NCBI GenBank assembly: GCA_022774705.1
Contig: JALFLM010000130.1
Span: forward strand, 1-64,000
DNA from: Lachnospiraceae bacterium
GTDB taxonomy: Bacteria; Bacillota; Clostridia; Lachnospirales; Lachnospiraceae
Direction of reading: 5' to 3'
Length of the DNA stretch: 64,000 nt
Shown here: positions 35,253 to 43,528 of the stretch, piece by piece
Layout: each line of letters begins with the position of its first letter
Position numbering within the stretch: position 1 is the stretch's first letter
Made by a program: the position numbers and the translations under genes
Notes under the pieces: model-generated
Told to the model about the DNA's origin: nothing
Database searches by the model: none
Seen by the model: the letters and a program-made list of their open reading frames with translations, nothing else

Positions 35253-36131
35253 ATGTACGGAGAATGTCACGCTCATATCATTATGGACGGCAGAAATTAC
35301 AAAACCGCCGTTTCCCTGCACAGGGATCATGTGCAGGATTCCATTATTCATAAAGCATTTCAGGCTTACCGGGAAGCCGGGATTACTTTTGTCCGCGACG
35401 GTGGAGATGCTCTGGGCGTATCGGCCAGAGCCAGGGAGCTTGCTCCACTTTACGGAATCGACTACCGGACCCCCCTTTTTGCCATACATAAAAACGGATA
35501 TTACGGAGGAATCGTAGGATACGGATTTGACACCATCGAAGAATACGCAGCCCTTGTCTCCCGGGTTTCCCGTGAACACGGCGATTTTATAAAAATCATG
35601 GCTTCCGGAATTCTCGATTTTGATGAATTTGGAAAGGTATCCACACCTCTGCAGGAACCTGCCCTGATCCGGGAGATGGTTTCCATTGCCCATCAGGAAG
35701 GCTTCTCTGTCATGGTCCATGTCAATACACCGCAGCAGATCTGCCTGGCGCTGGAAGCCGGCTGTGACAGCATCGAGCATGGCTACTACATGGACGACAC
35801 CTGCCGGGAACTGCTTCTGGAAACGGGGGCCGTGTGGGTTCCTACTCTGGCCACCTGCGGCAATCTGCGGGGGTGCGGCCGCTTTAACGAAGATGCCGTC
35901 ACACGGATCACTGACTGCCATATGGAAAATGTACGTCTCGCTCTGGAAAAAGGCATTCACATCGCGGCGGGCAGTGACGCCGGTGCCTATCTGGTTCCCC
36001 ATGGAAAAGGACTGTACGACGAGGTCGATCTGTTAAAAGAAGCCTGCCAGGGACAGCCTGATCTTCTGGAAAAACTGGAACAAAGCCTCACCTGTTCCCA
36101 GCAGATCATCAAACAGAAATTCCGCCGGTAG
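35253..36131 (+). CDS. Amidohydrolase-family metal-dependent hydrolase
   Basis: A 292-residue amidohydrolase-superfamily enzyme, short because it lacks the N-terminal composite beta domain. The metal ligands can be followed along the barrel: HAH at residues 6-8 (GECHAHI), KIMASG, the His of VMVHVNT, EHGYYMDD and the Asp of AAGSDAGA. Relatives include imidazolonepropionase-like and prolidase-like hydrolases; the substrate is unknown. AAGAGG lies 10 nt before the ATG. It is a lone gene upstream of a bidirectional terminator, and a CCGGT/ACCGG dyad in the promoter region suggests local control. Confidence 0.9.
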   Translation: MYGECHAHIIMDGRNYKTAVSLHRDHVQDSIIHKAFQAYREAGITFVRDGGDALGVSARARELAPLYGIDYRTPLFAIHKNGYYGGIVGYGFDTIEEYAALVSRVSREHGDFIKIMASGILDFDEFGKVSTPLQEPALIREMVSIAHQEGFSVMVHVNTPQQICLALEAGCDSIEHGYYMDDTCRELLLETGAVWVPTLATCGNLRGCGRFNEDAVTRITDCHMENVRLALEKGIHIAAGSDAGAYLVPHGKGLYDEVDLLKEACQGQPDLLEKLEQSLTCSQQIIKQKFRR

Positions 36132-36136
36132 ATTGA

Positions 36137-36181
36137 AAAGGGCTGCTGCCGGAATTCCCATTCCGTGCAGCAGCCCTTTTC
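36137..36181. terminator. Bidirectional terminator
   Basis: A 14-bp perfect stem, AAAAGGGCTGCTGC paired with GCAGCAGCCCTTTT, separates the convergent amidohydrolase and cooT-like genes and carries a T-run in either direction. Confidence 0.9.
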
Positions 36182-36185
36182 GTCA

Positions 36186-36383
36186 TTACTGAGCCAGTGC
36201 AATTCTTACGGTATTTCTCTCCAGATCCATATTCAGCAGAGTCCCTTCCACTACTGTCTCATCTCCGAAGATGTCCAGCATGCGGATCTTATTGTCTGCT
36301 TCCAGATAGATATTGGCGATGCTGTCTGCCAGTAAAACTTCCGCGTCATCATTTTTGTGACCGTAAACTTTTGCAAGACACAT
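36186..36383 (-). CDS. CooT-family nickel-binding protein
   Basis: A 65-residue protein with the MCLAKVY start of the CooT family, where Cys2 at the N-terminus supplies a nickel ligand in the Rhodospirillum rubrum protein. CooT is a small dimeric Ni(II) binder that helps activate carbon monoxide dehydrogenase; most homologues lie outside coo operons. AAGGAGG lies 8 nt before the ATG. It follows the His-rich protein by 20 nt, and a 76-residue gene is upstream, so the three probably form a nickel (or cobalt) handling unit. Confidence 0.88.
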   Translation of the reverse strand: MCLAKVYGHKNDDAEVLLADSIANIYLEADNKIRMLDIFGDETVVEGTLLNMDLERNTVRIALAQ

Positions 36384-36403
36384 ATTAAAAACCTCCTTCG
36401 CTA

Positions 36404-36724
36404 TCAGCCGCCGATTTTATGAAGTGCTTCATGAAGCTTTGCATTGCCTTCACGGAATGCCGCTACCGCACCTTCGATCTCATCGGCTGCTGCCGTCTCA
36501 CCAAGGCCCCGCAGCTTTTCAGCCATCTCAGCCAGTTCTTCCGTATGATCGGAATTGTGGCTGTACATGTAATTGAGCATGGTGACTGCTCTCTTCACAG
36601 GTTCGCCGGCACCTGCTGCCGGTTCATGTGTATGTTCGTGTGTATGCTCATGTGTATGAGTATGTCCCCCATGTGTATGTTCATGGGTGCATTCATGATC
36701 GTGGTGGTGTCCCTCGTGCATCAT
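36404..36724 (-). CDS. Histidine-rich putative metal-binding protein
   Basis: A 106-residue protein whose first 35 residues contain 15 histidines in HxH and THEH runs (HEGHHHDHECTHEHTHGGHT). A helical, acidic C-terminal half (about residues 42-106, pattern MLNYMYSHNSDHTEELAEMAEKL) probably folds as a small helical bundle. Such His-rich proteins store or deliver Ni(II), Co(II) or Zn(II). AAAGGAG precedes the ATG pair. Placement next to CooT favours nickel, as in the CooJ/HypB-type chaperones, but the metal is inference. Confidence 0.85.
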   Translation of the reverse strand: MMHEGHHHDHECTHEHTHGGHTHTHEHTHEHTHEPAAGAGEPVKRAVTMLNYMYSHNSDHTEELAEMAEKLRGLGETAAADEIEGAVAAFREGNAKLHEALHKIGG

Positions 36725-36751
36725 ATCAAAAACTCCTTTCAGAAAAACCTT

Positions 36752-36982
36752 TTAGATCGGCGTAAAAGTGTACCGCTGCAGAAGTCCGGAAACATCTACA
36801 TGGAATACAATGGAGCCGTCGGAAAGATCTTCTCTTGTGATCACCGCATTGGCGCTGTCCTTCAGAAGACGTCTGACCTCCGCTTCCGGATCATCTGTGG
36901 CAAGTTCCCTGAAAAATACATCTCTCATCTGATTGTTGGCACATTCATTGAAAATCTCCCAAACCAGTTCATATTCCTGCAT
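36752..36982 (-). CDS. Conserved 76-residue protein, first gene of the CooT trio
   Basis: I do not recognise a named family. The 76-residue product is soluble, with an N-terminal helix (MQEYELVWEIFNECANNQMR), an acidic middle (TDDPEAEVRRLLKD) and a beta-type C-terminus (GSIVFHVDVSGLLQRYTF). The start is set by AAAGGAG just before this ATG; the longer frame to 37174 runs into the ATP-grasp gene and has no site. It leads the trio with the His-rich and CooT-like proteins. Confidence 0.8.
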   Translation of the reverse strand: MQEYELVWEIFNECANNQMRDVFFRELATDDPEAEVRRLLKDSANAVITREDLSDGSIVFHVDVSGLLQRYTFTPI

Positions 36983-37115
36983 AATCTTCTCCTTTCTCCA
37001 CCAGCTTTGTCCCCCTGCCGGCCACGGTATCTTTGCCGTTTCACTCATTATAACGTTACTTTCCCGGAAAGACAACCCCCCGGGGGGGATATATTCCGGG
37101 GCGATTATGCTGATG

Positions 37116-38309
37116 TTACCGGTTTTTCCTTGCCGCATCGGCAAAAAATTCCTGCATATGATCATAGGAATCAAATTTGGCCAGGATCATACGGTTGCCC
37201 ATGGCACCGGAAAGTGCGTCCGGAATCTTGCTGCACTGGCAGACTTCCATGGCATATTTGCCGATCAGTGTATTGTCATCCAGTACATAGCTGCTGCTGT
37301 TGCGGCGTCCGGCAAAGGCACAGTAATAATGACCCATCTGAGGGAACTGTGTGCTGTCGTAGGCGATCATATCTGCCCAGATCTTGTAAACATCCGTACC
37401 GTTGGCATAGTTCAGCATCTCGGGAGTATAGCCGCCGCTGGGACGCATGTTGACCTCCAGAGCCACGATGTCGCCCTTTTTCCCAAGGCTTTCCTGATCA
37501 GCCAGCAGACGGAAAAATTCCAGGTGAACAAAACGGCTGCTGACGCCGAAACTCTTAACCGTCTTCCGGCCGGCTTCGCGGACATCATCTGCCAGTTCCT
37601 TTACAATATAGTAGAAGCTGTCCATACCGTCATTTACAATATCCATGATGGAAGAACAGGTCACATTGCCCGATTCGAAAACGGGATTGCCCTGGGAATC
37701 GATAATGGCATCATAGGAACAGATCTGTCCGTTGACACATTCTTCCATAATATAAGTAACCGGCAGCATTTCTCCGAAAAATGCATCCAGATCCGCTTCG
37801 GAAGCGATCCTGCAGGTATGATTGGCACCCACTCCGTTATCCGGCTTTACAATGACAGGATATCCCACCTGGCGAATGAAGGAAAGGCAGCCCTCCCGGT
37901 CATCCACAATATGGTATCTGGCAACGGGAATGCCCACTTTCTGATAATATTCTTTCATTTTGGACTTGTATTTGATCTTCGGCATATCTTCCGATTTGAA
38001 TCCCGTATTGATGTTGAATTCAGTACGCAGCTGCGCATCCCGTTCCAGCCAGTACTCATTGTTGCTCTCGATCCAGTCGATCCTGCCGTAACGGAAAATC
38101 AGAAACGCCACAGCGCGGTAAACTTCATCGTAATTTTCCAGATTGCTTACTTTATAGTATTCCTTCAGCGCACCCTTCAGCCCGGGCTCCAGTTCATCAT
38201 AGGGGCAATCGCCGATTCCAAGTACATTAATTCCGTTTTTTGCCAGACGATCGCAGAACTGCCAGTAATTGGAAGGGAAGTTCGGCGAAATAAAAATAAA
38301 ATTCTTCAT
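37116..38309 (-). CDS. ATP-grasp domain protein
   Basis: A 397-residue ATP-grasp enzyme. An N-terminal Rossmann-like domain (MKNFIFISPNFPSNYWQF) is followed by the ATP-binding region with VIVKPDNGVGANHTCRI (about residues 152-168) and IMEECVNGQICSYDA, and the Mg-binding segment ALEVNMRPSGGYTPEMLNYA near residue 285. Such enzymes ligate a carboxylate to an amine or another nucleophile; the substrate is unknown. It lies 71 nt after an esterase gene, and the pair is probably cotranscribed. The ribosome site is weak. Confidence 0.9.
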   Translation of the reverse strand: MKNFIFISPNFPSNYWQFCDRLAKNGINVLGIGDCPYDELEPGLKGALKEYYKVSNLENYDEVYRAVAFLIFRYGRIDWIESNNEYWLERDAQLRTEFNINTGFKSEDMPKIKYKSKMKEYYQKVGIPVARYHIVDDREGCLSFIRQVGYPVIVKPDNGVGANHTCRIASEADLDAFFGEMLPVTYIMEECVNGQICSYDAIIDSQGNPVFESGNVTCSSIMDIVNDGMDSFYYIVKELADDVREAGRKTVKSFGVSSRFVHLEFFRLLADQESLGKKGDIVALEVNMRPSGGYTPEMLNYANGTDVYKIWADMIAYDSTQFPQMGHYYCAFAGRRNSSSYVLDDNTLIGKYAMEVCQCSKIPDALSGAMGNRMILAKFDSYDHMQEFFADAARKNR

Positions 38310-38380
38310 AATGTTTTCTCACTACTCCTGAAAGCATATTGATAAATAAATTCCATAAAGCTGCATAAAATTGCCTGTTT

Positions 38381-39142
38381 CTACTCTTCACCGAGAAGTT
38401 TCGGCATGAAGTAGTCCACCTGACGATACCACCAGTCCCAGTCATGACAGACATCATAACCCCAGAAATCCACCCAGACGGGAATATTTTTGCTTCTCAG
38501 TACCCCATCCAGCCGTCTGGTTCCGTCCAGAGTTTCATTCTCCCAGGCACCCTGGCCGACGCAGATGATCATCCTGCCGTTCCGGTACAGATCCATGTAG
38601 GGATGATCAGCAGGCATATTCTCCAGATAATTGACCGGTGAGTTGGCATAGACCAGATCATCCATATAGCCGCCGAAACAGAACTGTGCATCGTAAAGAC
38701 CGCTCAGCGCCAGACCGCCTTCAAATACATCAGGAAAGCGGAAATACAGGTTGGCCGCGTGCATGGCACCCATACTGCATCCGAAGGTCAGAAGCCTGGG
38801 ATTCTCCTCGTGGTTACGCTCCTTTGCCCGTGCGATCATCTGGGGAACGATCTCCAGCATCAGATAACTGATCCACTGCTCATGACGTTCGATCCTCCTT
38901 CTGCAGTCTCCGTATGAATCGGACCAGCTTTCCGAATCCATGGTATCCACGGAAAAAACCTGCAGCCGGCCGGCCTCGATCCATGGACTCAGCCTGTCCG
39001 CCATCCTGAAATTCTCAAAATCAAAAAACCGGCCGTTCTGGCACGGAATGTACAGCATCGGCTTACCCGCGTGACCATAGATCTTGAACTCCATGTCCCG
39101 GTTCAGCTGCCGGCTGTACTGCCTTTCATATCTCATTTCCAT
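38381..39142 (-). CDS. Esterase-family alpha/beta hydrolase
   Basis: A 253-residue alpha/beta hydrolase of the esterase D/antigen 85-like group (PF00756). The nucleophilic Ser is in FGCSMGAMHAANLYFR (about residue 125), and the active-site His is probably in GYDVCHDWDWW near residue 235. There is no signal peptide, so it acts in the cytoplasm. I start at the Met that follows AAGGA; an in-frame ATG 18 nt earlier overlaps that site. It is the upstream partner of the ATP-grasp gene; a combined ligate-and-hydrolyse pathway is inference. Confidence 0.88.
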   Translation of the reverse strand: MEMRYERQYSRQLNRDMEFKIYGHAGKPMLYIPCQNGRFFDFENFRMADRLSPWIEAGRLQVFSVDTMDSESWSDSYGDCRRRIERHEQWISYLMLEIVPQMIARAKERNHEENPRLLTFGCSMGAMHAANLYFRFPDVFEGGLALSGLYDAQFCFGGYMDDLVYANSPVNYLENMPADHPYMDLYRNGRMIICVGQGAWENETLDGTRRLDGVLRSKNIPVWVDFWGYDVCHDWDWWYRQVDYFMPKLLGEE

Positions 39143-39271
39143 TTTGTATCCATCCTTCATTCCTGTATCTTTGGTACTTTACTATTGTAAACTCTTTTTT
39201 TCGTCATTTCAAGAGACATTCTTATCAACTGTTCAGCGCAGAAGCATCAGGGCTGCTGTTCAGGGCCTGAC

Positions 39272-39298
39272 AAAAACGGCACAGTCCGTGACTGTGCC
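39272..39298 (-). terminator. Terminator after phoR
   Basis: GGCACAGTC pairs with GACTGTGCC around a 3-nt loop and is followed by GTTTTTG in the minus-strand transcript. Confidence 0.9.
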
Positions 39299-39306
39299 TG
39301 AAGCTT

Positions 39307-40638
39307 TTACTCTTTATTCTGTGACGGAAAGATGACGGAAATCCTTGTTCCGATTCCCTGTTCACTGGAAATCTCCAGCTCCGCGTTATGCCTTGATACG
39401 ATATGTTTGACGATGGCAAGACCCAGTCCCGTTCCGCCTGTTGATTTGGAGCGGCTTTTATCCACCCGGTAAAACCGTTCAAATACATGATCCAGTGCCT
39501 CTTTGGGAATACCGATACCCGTATCCCGCACCGTCAGTACCGGCCTGCCGCCCGGACGAACGGATATTTCCACCCATACCTTCCCGTGCGGGTTGTTATA
39601 GCGGATGGCATTATCACACAGGTTATAGATCAGTTCCTCGATCATGGATGAATCTGCATAAAGCATACACCTGCTGGCACCTACAAACTGAATGTGAACA
39701 TTTCTCTTCTGAGCTGTCAGCTGAAGACCTTCAATACATTTCCCTGCCAGACCGCTGAGATCAAACAGCTCCGGCTTCAGTTCATTTTCCACATCATCCA
39801 GCTCCGAAAGCTTGATAATATCATTGATCAGTGACAGAAGACGATTGGCATTCGTATGAATGCGGGCAGCATAGGAAGCTGTGTCTTTTGCGGGAATCAT
39901 GCCGTTTTCAATCAGTTCCGCATATCCGGAGATTGCCGTAAGCGGCGTTTTCAGTTCATGGGACACATTGGCCGTAAACTGCTGACGCATCAGCGCGCTT
40001 TTCATGATATTTTCGTGCTGCTTGCGGATCGTGGTGATAAACGGCACCAGTTCCGGATAAACATCATCCGTATTGAGCCTCTGCAGATCTCCTGCCATCC
40101 GGTCGATGGGTTCCACCAGCCTGTCGGTGAGAATTTTTGACAGACAGACACAGGTAACACAGATCATAATACAGATCACGACGCAGATGGGCATGGCGCG
40201 GAACATCATGCCCCAGATGCTGCTGGATTCTTTTGAGACACGCATAATCGATCCGTTTTCCATACGTACAGCATAGTAAAACATGCTTCTGTCCAGAGTT
40301 TTTGACAATCTGGAATCGTATCCCTCCCCATCTTTCATGGCCTCACGGATCTCCGGGCGGTTCGAATGGTTCTCCATCCTGGCGCTGTCCTCCACATTAC
40401 TGTCATAAATGACAATGCCCCCGGAATCCACTACCGTCACCCGGTACCCCTTCTGAAAAACACAATTGCCGGACTGGACAGTATTTTCCGACTGGGAAAG
40501 CACCTGCCCGTACCCCTGCAGTTCTTCCAGGATCTGCTGGCGGAACAGCTCATAAAAGACACCGGTGCACAGCAGAAAAGCAGCCACCGCCGTGGAAATC
40601 CCAATAAGAATCATCTGTTTCAGTAATTTTTTCTTCAT
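39307..40638 (-). CDS. phoR: Phosphate-type sensor histidine kinase
   Basis: A 443-residue membrane histidine kinase: two membrane segments (about residues 7-28 and 150-172) around an extracytoplasmic sensor of about 120 residues, then the DHp helix with FTANVSHELKTPLTAISGY (phosphorylated His) and the ATP lid with DNAIRYNNPHG, DTGIGIP and GGTGLGLAIVKH. It is the partner of the adjacent PhoP-like regulator, and the upstream Na/Pi symporter with its Pho box makes phosphate sensing the likely role. I start at the Met preceded by AGGA; an upstream GTG is in frame. Confidence 0.9.
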   Translation of the reverse strand: MKKKLLKQMILIGISTAVAAFLLCTGVFYELFRQQILEELQGYGQVLSQSENTVQSGNCVFQKGYRVTVVDSGGIVIYDSNVEDSARMENHSNRPEIREAMKDGEGYDSRLSKTLDRSMFYYAVRMENGSIMRVSKESSSIWGMMFRAMPICVVICIMICVTCVCLSKILTDRLVEPIDRMAGDLQRLNTDDVYPELVPFITTIRKQHENIMKSALMRQQFTANVSHELKTPLTAISGYAELIENGMIPAKDTASYAARIHTNANRLLSLINDIIKLSELDDVENELKPELFDLSGLAGKCIEGLQLTAQKRNVHIQFVGASRCMLYADSSMIEELIYNLCDNAIRYNNPHGKVWVEISVRPGGRPVLTVRDTGIGIPKEALDHVFERFYRVDKSRSKSTGGTGLGLAIVKHIVSRHNAELEISSEQGIGTRISVIFPSQNKE

Positions 40639-40677
40639 GCCGGTTTCCTGCCTTTCTGCTGTTTTTTCTTTCACCCG

Positions 40678-41352
40678 TCACGACTCCAGACGATAGCCCA
40701 CATTGCGCACCGTTTTGATGCAGCTTCCGTATTCCCCCAGTTTCTGACGCAGCGTCTTGATGTGCATATCCAGTGTTCTGGACTCTCCCTGATAATCAAA
40801 CCCCCAGATTCTGTCCATGATCAGATCCCTGGGCAGTGCGATTCCCGCATTCTGGAGCAGGATCTTCAGAAGTTCATACTCCTTGAAGGTCAGTTCACAG
40901 GGCTTATCATCTATATACACCGCCCGTTTTTCATCATCCATGAAAATCGAACCGCAGTGATAGAATTTCTCCTCATGAAGCACCTGACTCCGGCGCAGCA
41001 TGGCTTTTACCCGGGCAATCAGTTCCATAATGCCGAAGGGCTTTGCCAGATAATCGTCTGCGCCCATATTGAGCCCCCGGACCTTATCCAGCTCCGTGGT
41101 TTTTGCCGTCACCATGATCACGGGAATATTCCGCGTCACCGCATCGGCCCGCAGTTTTTTCAGAACCTCCAGACCATCTTCATCGGGAAGCATAATATCC
41201 AGAATGATCAGCTCCGGCAGGCGCTGGCTCATTTTCCTGTAAAAATCTCTGGAGCAGGAAAATCCTTCCGCCGTATATCCGCTGTTTTCCAGAGCGAGCG
41301 CTTCTATTTCTCTGATATCGCTATCATCCTCAACGATATAAATCAATGCCAT
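40678..41352 (-). CDS. phoP: PhoP-type response regulator (OmpR family)
   Basis: A 224-residue OmpR/PhoB-family regulator: a receiver domain with the acidic pocket EDD, the phosphorylated Asp in LIILDIMLPDEDG and Lys in LAKPFG, then a winged-helix DNA-binding domain (GIALPRDLIMDRIWGFDYQG...RTLDMHIKTLRQKLG). It is translated just ahead of the kinase gene. GGAGGG lies 6 nt before the ATG used. It is expected to bind the TTTACA-N5-TTTACA repeats found upstream of the neighbouring symporter gene. Confidence 0.93.
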   Translation of the reverse strand: MALIYIVEDDSDIREIEALALENSGYTAEGFSCSRDFYRKMSQRLPELIILDIMLPDEDGLEVLKKLRADAVTRNIPVIMVTAKTTELDKVRGLNMGADDYLAKPFGIMELIARVKAMLRRSQVLHEEKFYHCGSIFMDDEKRAVYIDDKPCELTFKEYELLKILLQNAGIALPRDLIMDRIWGFDYQGESRTLDMHIKTLRQKLGEYGSCIKTVRNVGYRLES

Positions 41353-41424
41353 TTTCATCCCTCCTGCCTGAATAATGCCCCAAATACAGCCCCCTGGGGC
41401 AGATACTCGGGCAAAATATAATTT

Positions 41425-43194
41425 CTATTTGGGCAGAACATATTTCTGCTCATAATGCAGACACTTTTCATTGAATTCGGAAATATCCTGAGCCTTGATA
41501 TCAAGGGCGTATCCATGGGTCTCGTACTCATTCTGGCTGACCTGAATCAGACAGATTCCAATGTTGGAACAGTGATCTGCAACACGCTCGAAATTGGTTA
41601 CGATATCGGTAAGAACAAAGCCCATCTCAATGGTACATTTTCCTTTTCTCATACGGGTGATATGTTTATCCCGCAGCTTTTCGCTGAGATGGTCGATTAC
41701 TTCCTCCAGCGGCTCGATTTCATGAGCCGTCGCCAGATCTTCCTTCTGGAACGAGTATACCGCCATGTACAGGATATCCTTCAGCGCTTCCGCATAAATC
41801 TGCATTTCTGTTTGCGCTTTATCGGTAAAATGCAGGTCTTTTTCATACATTTCTCTTGCAGAATCCAGAATATTGACTGCGTGATCGGAAATACGCTCAA
41901 AATCGTTCATACAGTGCAGGATCAGATTCATGGTTCTGCTGTCGCTGGTGGTAACGTCATTGTCGGACAGCTTCAGCAGATAAGTACCCAGTTCATCCTC
42001 ATAGCGGTCCACCTCGTCCTCCAGCCGTACGATTTCCTGTGCCTTCGCTTCGTCGTATTCCGTCAGCAGCTCCAGTGAAACCACAAAGGCCTTCAGCGCC
42101 ATCTCCGCCATTTCACATGCCACATTTTTACACTGGGAAACAGCAAAACCGGGTCTTGACAGGAAACGTTCATCCAGCAGTGTATAGGTTTCCTTTGCTT
42201 CTCCGGGCACTGTGCCGGGATCGTCCTTGATAGTCAGATAAGCCAGTTTTTCCAGTCCCTTTGTAAACGGAAGCAGAACCAGAGTCGCGGAAATATTGAA
42301 AATGGAATGGATCACGGCAATCTCAGCCGGTCCTACAGCATCTCCCATAAACCCGAAATGAACAACTGCATTAACACCGTAAAATACCGCCATAAACAGC
42401 AGGGAACCGATAATATTGAAATACAGATGTACAATCGATGCACGGCGGGCGTTTTTATTGGCTCCTGCTGCGGAAATCAGAGCAGTCACACAGGTACCGA
42501 TATTCTGTCCCAGAATAATAGGAACCGCTGCGGAATAGCTGACAGCGCCTGTTACGGACAGTGCCTGCAGAATACCCACCGAGGCGGAAGAACTCTGAAT
42601 CACCGCAGTCAGCAGAGCACCCGCCAGAATACCCATGACCGGATTGGAAAACATGGTCAGAATACCGGTAAATTCGGGCACATTGGCCAGGGGGGCCACC
42701 GCATCGCTCATGGTCTCCATCCCGAACATCAGAACGGCAAAGCCTGCAAGAATATTGCCCACATCCCGCTTTTTTTCTTCCTTTGCGAACATGATCATAG
42801 CCACACCGACCACTGCCAGTACGGGGGAAAATGATGACGGCTTCAGAAGCCGAAAAAACATACTGCTTCCCTTAATACCGCTCAGACTCAATATCCATGA
42901 AGTGATGGTGGTTCCCACGTTGGCACCCATGATAATGCCGATTGCCTGGGAAAGTTTCATAATACCTGAATTGACAAATCCCACCACCATAACGGTAGTT
43001 GCGGAAGAAGACTGGATTACTGCCGTTACCGCTGCACCCAGCAGCACCGCCCGCACCGGGCCGGAAGTCAGTTTTTCCAGTATTTTCTCAAGATGACCAC
43101 CGGACAATTTGGAAAGACCGTCGCTCATGGTGTGCATACCATAGAGGAACAGGGCCAGACCGCCGATCATGGTCAGGACACTGAATACGTCCAT
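41425..43194 (-). CDS. Na/Pi cotransporter with C-terminal PhoU-like domain
   Basis: A 589-residue member of the NptA-type sodium/phosphate symporters. Two inverted repeats carry the signature QSSSATTVMVVGFVN (about residue 50) and QSSSASVGILQAL (about residue 195), each in a glycine-rich block (GANVGTTITS, GQNIGTCVT). From about residue 355 on, a cytoplasmic helical PhoU-like domain follows with CMNDFERISDHAVNI and NFERVADHCSNI, which signals phosphate status to PhoR-type kinases. TGGAGG precedes the ATG at 43194; longer frames have none. It leads the phosphate operon with phoP and phoR. Confidence 0.95.
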   Translation of the reverse strand: MDVFSVLTMIGGLALFLYGMHTMSDGLSKLSGGHLEKILEKLTSGPVRAVLLGAAVTAVIQSSSATTVMVVGFVNSGIMKLSQAIGIIMGANVGTTITSWILSLSGIKGSSMFFRLLKPSSFSPVLAVVGVAMIMFAKEEKKRDVGNILAGFAVLMFGMETMSDAVAPLANVPEFTGILTMFSNPVMGILAGALLTAVIQSSSASVGILQALSVTGAVSYSAAVPIILGQNIGTCVTALISAAGANKNARRASIVHLYFNIIGSLLFMAVFYGVNAVVHFGFMGDAVGPAEIAVIHSIFNISATLVLLPFTKGLEKLAYLTIKDDPGTVPGEAKETYTLLDERFLSRPGFAVSQCKNVACEMAEMALKAFVVSLELLTEYDEAKAQEIVRLEDEVDRYEDELGTYLLKLSDNDVTTSDSRTMNLILHCMNDFERISDHAVNILDSAREMYEKDLHFTDKAQTEMQIYAEALKDILYMAVYSFQKEDLATAHEIEPLEEVIDHLSEKLRDKHITRMRKGKCTIEMGFVLTDIVTNFERVADHCSNIGICLIQVSQNEYETHGYALDIKAQDISEFNEKCLHYEQKYVLPK

Positions 43195-43264
43195 AAACTT
43201 TACCTCCATTTTACATTTCAAAAGCAAAAAAATAAACTGTTTTCTATATTTAACAGTCATCAGC

Positions 43265-43318
43265 AGTATAAATCACATTTGTAAATATTATTAGTATTTT
43301 ATGTAAAGTTTGTGTAAA
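43265..43318 (-). promoter_or_regulatory. PhoP-regulated promoter: Pho box repeats and -10
   Basis: On the minus strand TTTACA occurs at 43313-43318, 43302-43307 and 43280-43285, with a degenerate copy at 43291-43296, all on an 11-bp period. This is the Gram-positive Pho box pattern TT(A/C/T)ACA-N5-TT(A/C/T)ACA. A TATACT -10 lies at 43265-43270. It directly precedes the Na/Pi symporter and its own phoPR genes, so the module probably controls itself. Confidence 0.82.
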
Positions 43319-43445
43319 GTATCGTCTATTCTTCTGTTCTCTGCATTCTCCCGTCCATAGCACTTTCCGATATTGTATCAGTTTTCTGATTTTTTTGAAA
43401 ATTAATTCAAATATATCTCATTTTTTGTGACTATCTTCATTTTTG

Positions 43446-43474
43446 TTGACTAAATTCGGAAAATATTATATAAT
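43446..43474 (+). promoter_or_regulatory. Promoter of the cytidylate-kinase-like gene
   Basis: TTGACT (43446-43451), a 17-nt spacer and a perfect TATAAT (43469-43474) lie about 55 nt before the start codon. Confidence 0.85.
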
Positions 43475-43528
43475 TTAACCAATAGAAGTCCGTTCATTCA
43501 ATCTATTTCCCGAAAGGAGGGTTTATAT

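Larger units (their letters stand above)
43195..43528. other. Divergent 334-nt control region between the Na/Pi symporter and the cytidylate-kinase-like gene
   Basis: AT-rich sequence holding the Pho box for the minus-strand symporter and a consensus promoter for the plus-strand gene, both listed separately. The middle (about 43320-43440) shows nothing else I can name. Confidence 0.6.
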
